From Acidobacteriota bacterium (GTDB lineage: Bacteria > Acidobacteriota > Terriglobia > UBA7540), in the NCBI GenBank assembly GCA_021789565.1, contig JAJYJL010000552.1:1-6153 (forward strand): DNA of 6,153 nucleotides. Direction: 5' to 3'. The position numbers and the translations under genes were made by a program. The notes beneath the pieces are model-generated. The model had not been told where the DNA came from, made no database searches, and saw only the letters and a program-made list of their open reading frames with translations. Below, in pieces: positions 5,682 to 6,153 of the stretch (positions are counted from its first letter, which is position 1; the number at the start of each line of letters is the position of its first letter).

Positions 5682-5703
5682 ATTGGTTCTTTGAGAACCC
5701 AAT
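5682..5703 (+). other. Small hairpin in the leader of the SWIM gene
   Basis: ATTGGTTC (5682-5689) can pair with GAACCCAAT (5695-5703), with one bulged base and a short T-rich loop, 24 bases before the SWIM start codon. It may be a leader structure or merely chance; no promoter close to consensus was found in 5646-5727. Confidence 0.25.
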
Positions 5704-5727
5704 TTCACACTGAGGAGAAATTCTGTT

Positions 5728-6153
5728 ATGACTGAGAATCAGCTTGAAGCAAGGCAAGAGCGCGCCGAAAACGGAGCGTTCGTAATTTCCAGGGTCGAGG
5801 AAGGCTATCGCGTGTATTCCGTGAGCCACCCTTCCCATCTCTATCTCGTCCGGCAGGAAGGCGAACGCTGGACCTGCACCTGCCCGGACTTTGAATATCA
5901 CCAGGGCGACACCACCTGGCGCTGCAAGCACATCCTGGCGGTCGCCCCGTGGAAACAGCAAGAAAGCCCCGAGCCTTATGAACCCGGCAATGGCGAGGGT
6001 GAGACCATTCCTGTTTCACCTGAACCAAGCGAGCCAGCCGCTTTGTCCAGAAAGCGCACCCCGAAACACACGAATGGCTTTGCCCAGATGCTCATCAAAC
6101 GTAGTATCAGTCCCGATGGCCGGATCGACTCCGTCTCGGTCGAGTTCTCAATG
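5728..6153 (+). CDS. SWIM zinc-finger protein, N-terminal part (3' truncated by window edge)
   Basis: The frame is open from ATG 5728 to the last base, giving 142 codons without a stop. Residues 28-43 (YRVYSVSHPSHLYLVR) form strands leading into a SWIM motif: C50-x-C52, then C66-x-H68 thirteen residues later, inside WTCTCPDFEY and WRCKHIL. SWIM fingers bind nucleic acid or proteins and occur in transposases, SNF2 ATPases and small accessory proteins. After the finger comes a proline/glutamate-rich linker (residues 78-105), then a basic patch and the beginning of a second region (FAQMLIKRSISPDGRIDSVS). I do not recognise this second region. GGAG at 5714-5717 lies ten bases before the ATG. The gene points away from the ATPase fragment. 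Its complete length and any catalytic domain lie outside the window. Confidence 0.8.
   Translation, partial: MTENQLEARQERAENGAFVISRVEEGYRVYSVSHPSHLYLVRQEGERWTCTCPDFEYHQGDTTWRCKHILAVAPWKQQESPEPYEPGNGEGETIPVSPEPSEPAALSRKRTPKHTNGFAQMLIKRSISPDGRIDSVSVEFSM

Noticed and set aside
1..6153. CRISPR arrays, tRNA/rRNA genes, complete insertion sequences
   Set aside because: No regularly spaced repeats, no cloverleaf or rRNA stretch, and no paired terminal inverted repeats were seen; the match to the 16S tail at 4768-4780 is a ribosome site.

Overview
The window looks like an accessory stretch of an Acidobacteriota-type chromosome (moderately GC-rich). The main clue is the truncated gene at the left edge. 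Its product ends like the large Oar-type TonB-dependent receptors that are heavily expanded in that phylum (FEFFNLTNTPHF, then PRIIRFAAKIQF). No rRNA, tRNA or housekeeping gene is present, so the taxonomic call is an inference from protein style.

Layout. 2-1066 (+) is the C-terminal part of the receptor. 1067-1434 holds no convincing gene. 1435-1710 (+) is a small zf-HC2/anti-sigma-like zinc protein. 1711-3161 is mostly a graveyard: a scrap of an IS1-type transposase (about 1847-2062), one apparently intact 71-residue double-CXXC zinc-ribbon protein (2063-2278), a broken PAP2 membrane phosphatase/phosphotransferase gene (about 2318-2974), and a faint tyrosine-recombinase-like tail (about 2970-3173).

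3162-4352 (-) is an intact soluble VirD4/TraG/HerA-type ATPase with Walker A and Walker B motifs. Divergent from it is a two-gene toxin-antitoxin-like module: a DUF6922-like small protein (4475-4741) and an AbiEii-family nucleotidyltransferase (4784-5422). The module has its own sigma70-like promoter (4439-4466) and a strong intrinsic terminator (5441-5478). Immediately past the terminator lies a second, truncated copy of the start of the ATPase gene (5482-5586, -) with its leader. The module is therefore bracketed by two gap-free direct repeats, offset by exactly 1234 bp. The window ends inside a SWIM zinc-finger gene (5728 onward, +).

How it fits together. The ATPase, the recombinase-like and transposase scraps, the toxin-antitoxin pair and the SWIM protein suggest a degraded integrative or conjugative element, or a hotspot next to a receptor gene. 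The most notable points are the precise placement of the toxin-antitoxin module between the two ATPase 5' ends, and its contrasting translation signals: an apparently leaderless antitoxin followed by a toxin with a 13-nt perfect Shine-Dalgarno match. All family assignments come from reading motifs; no search was run.
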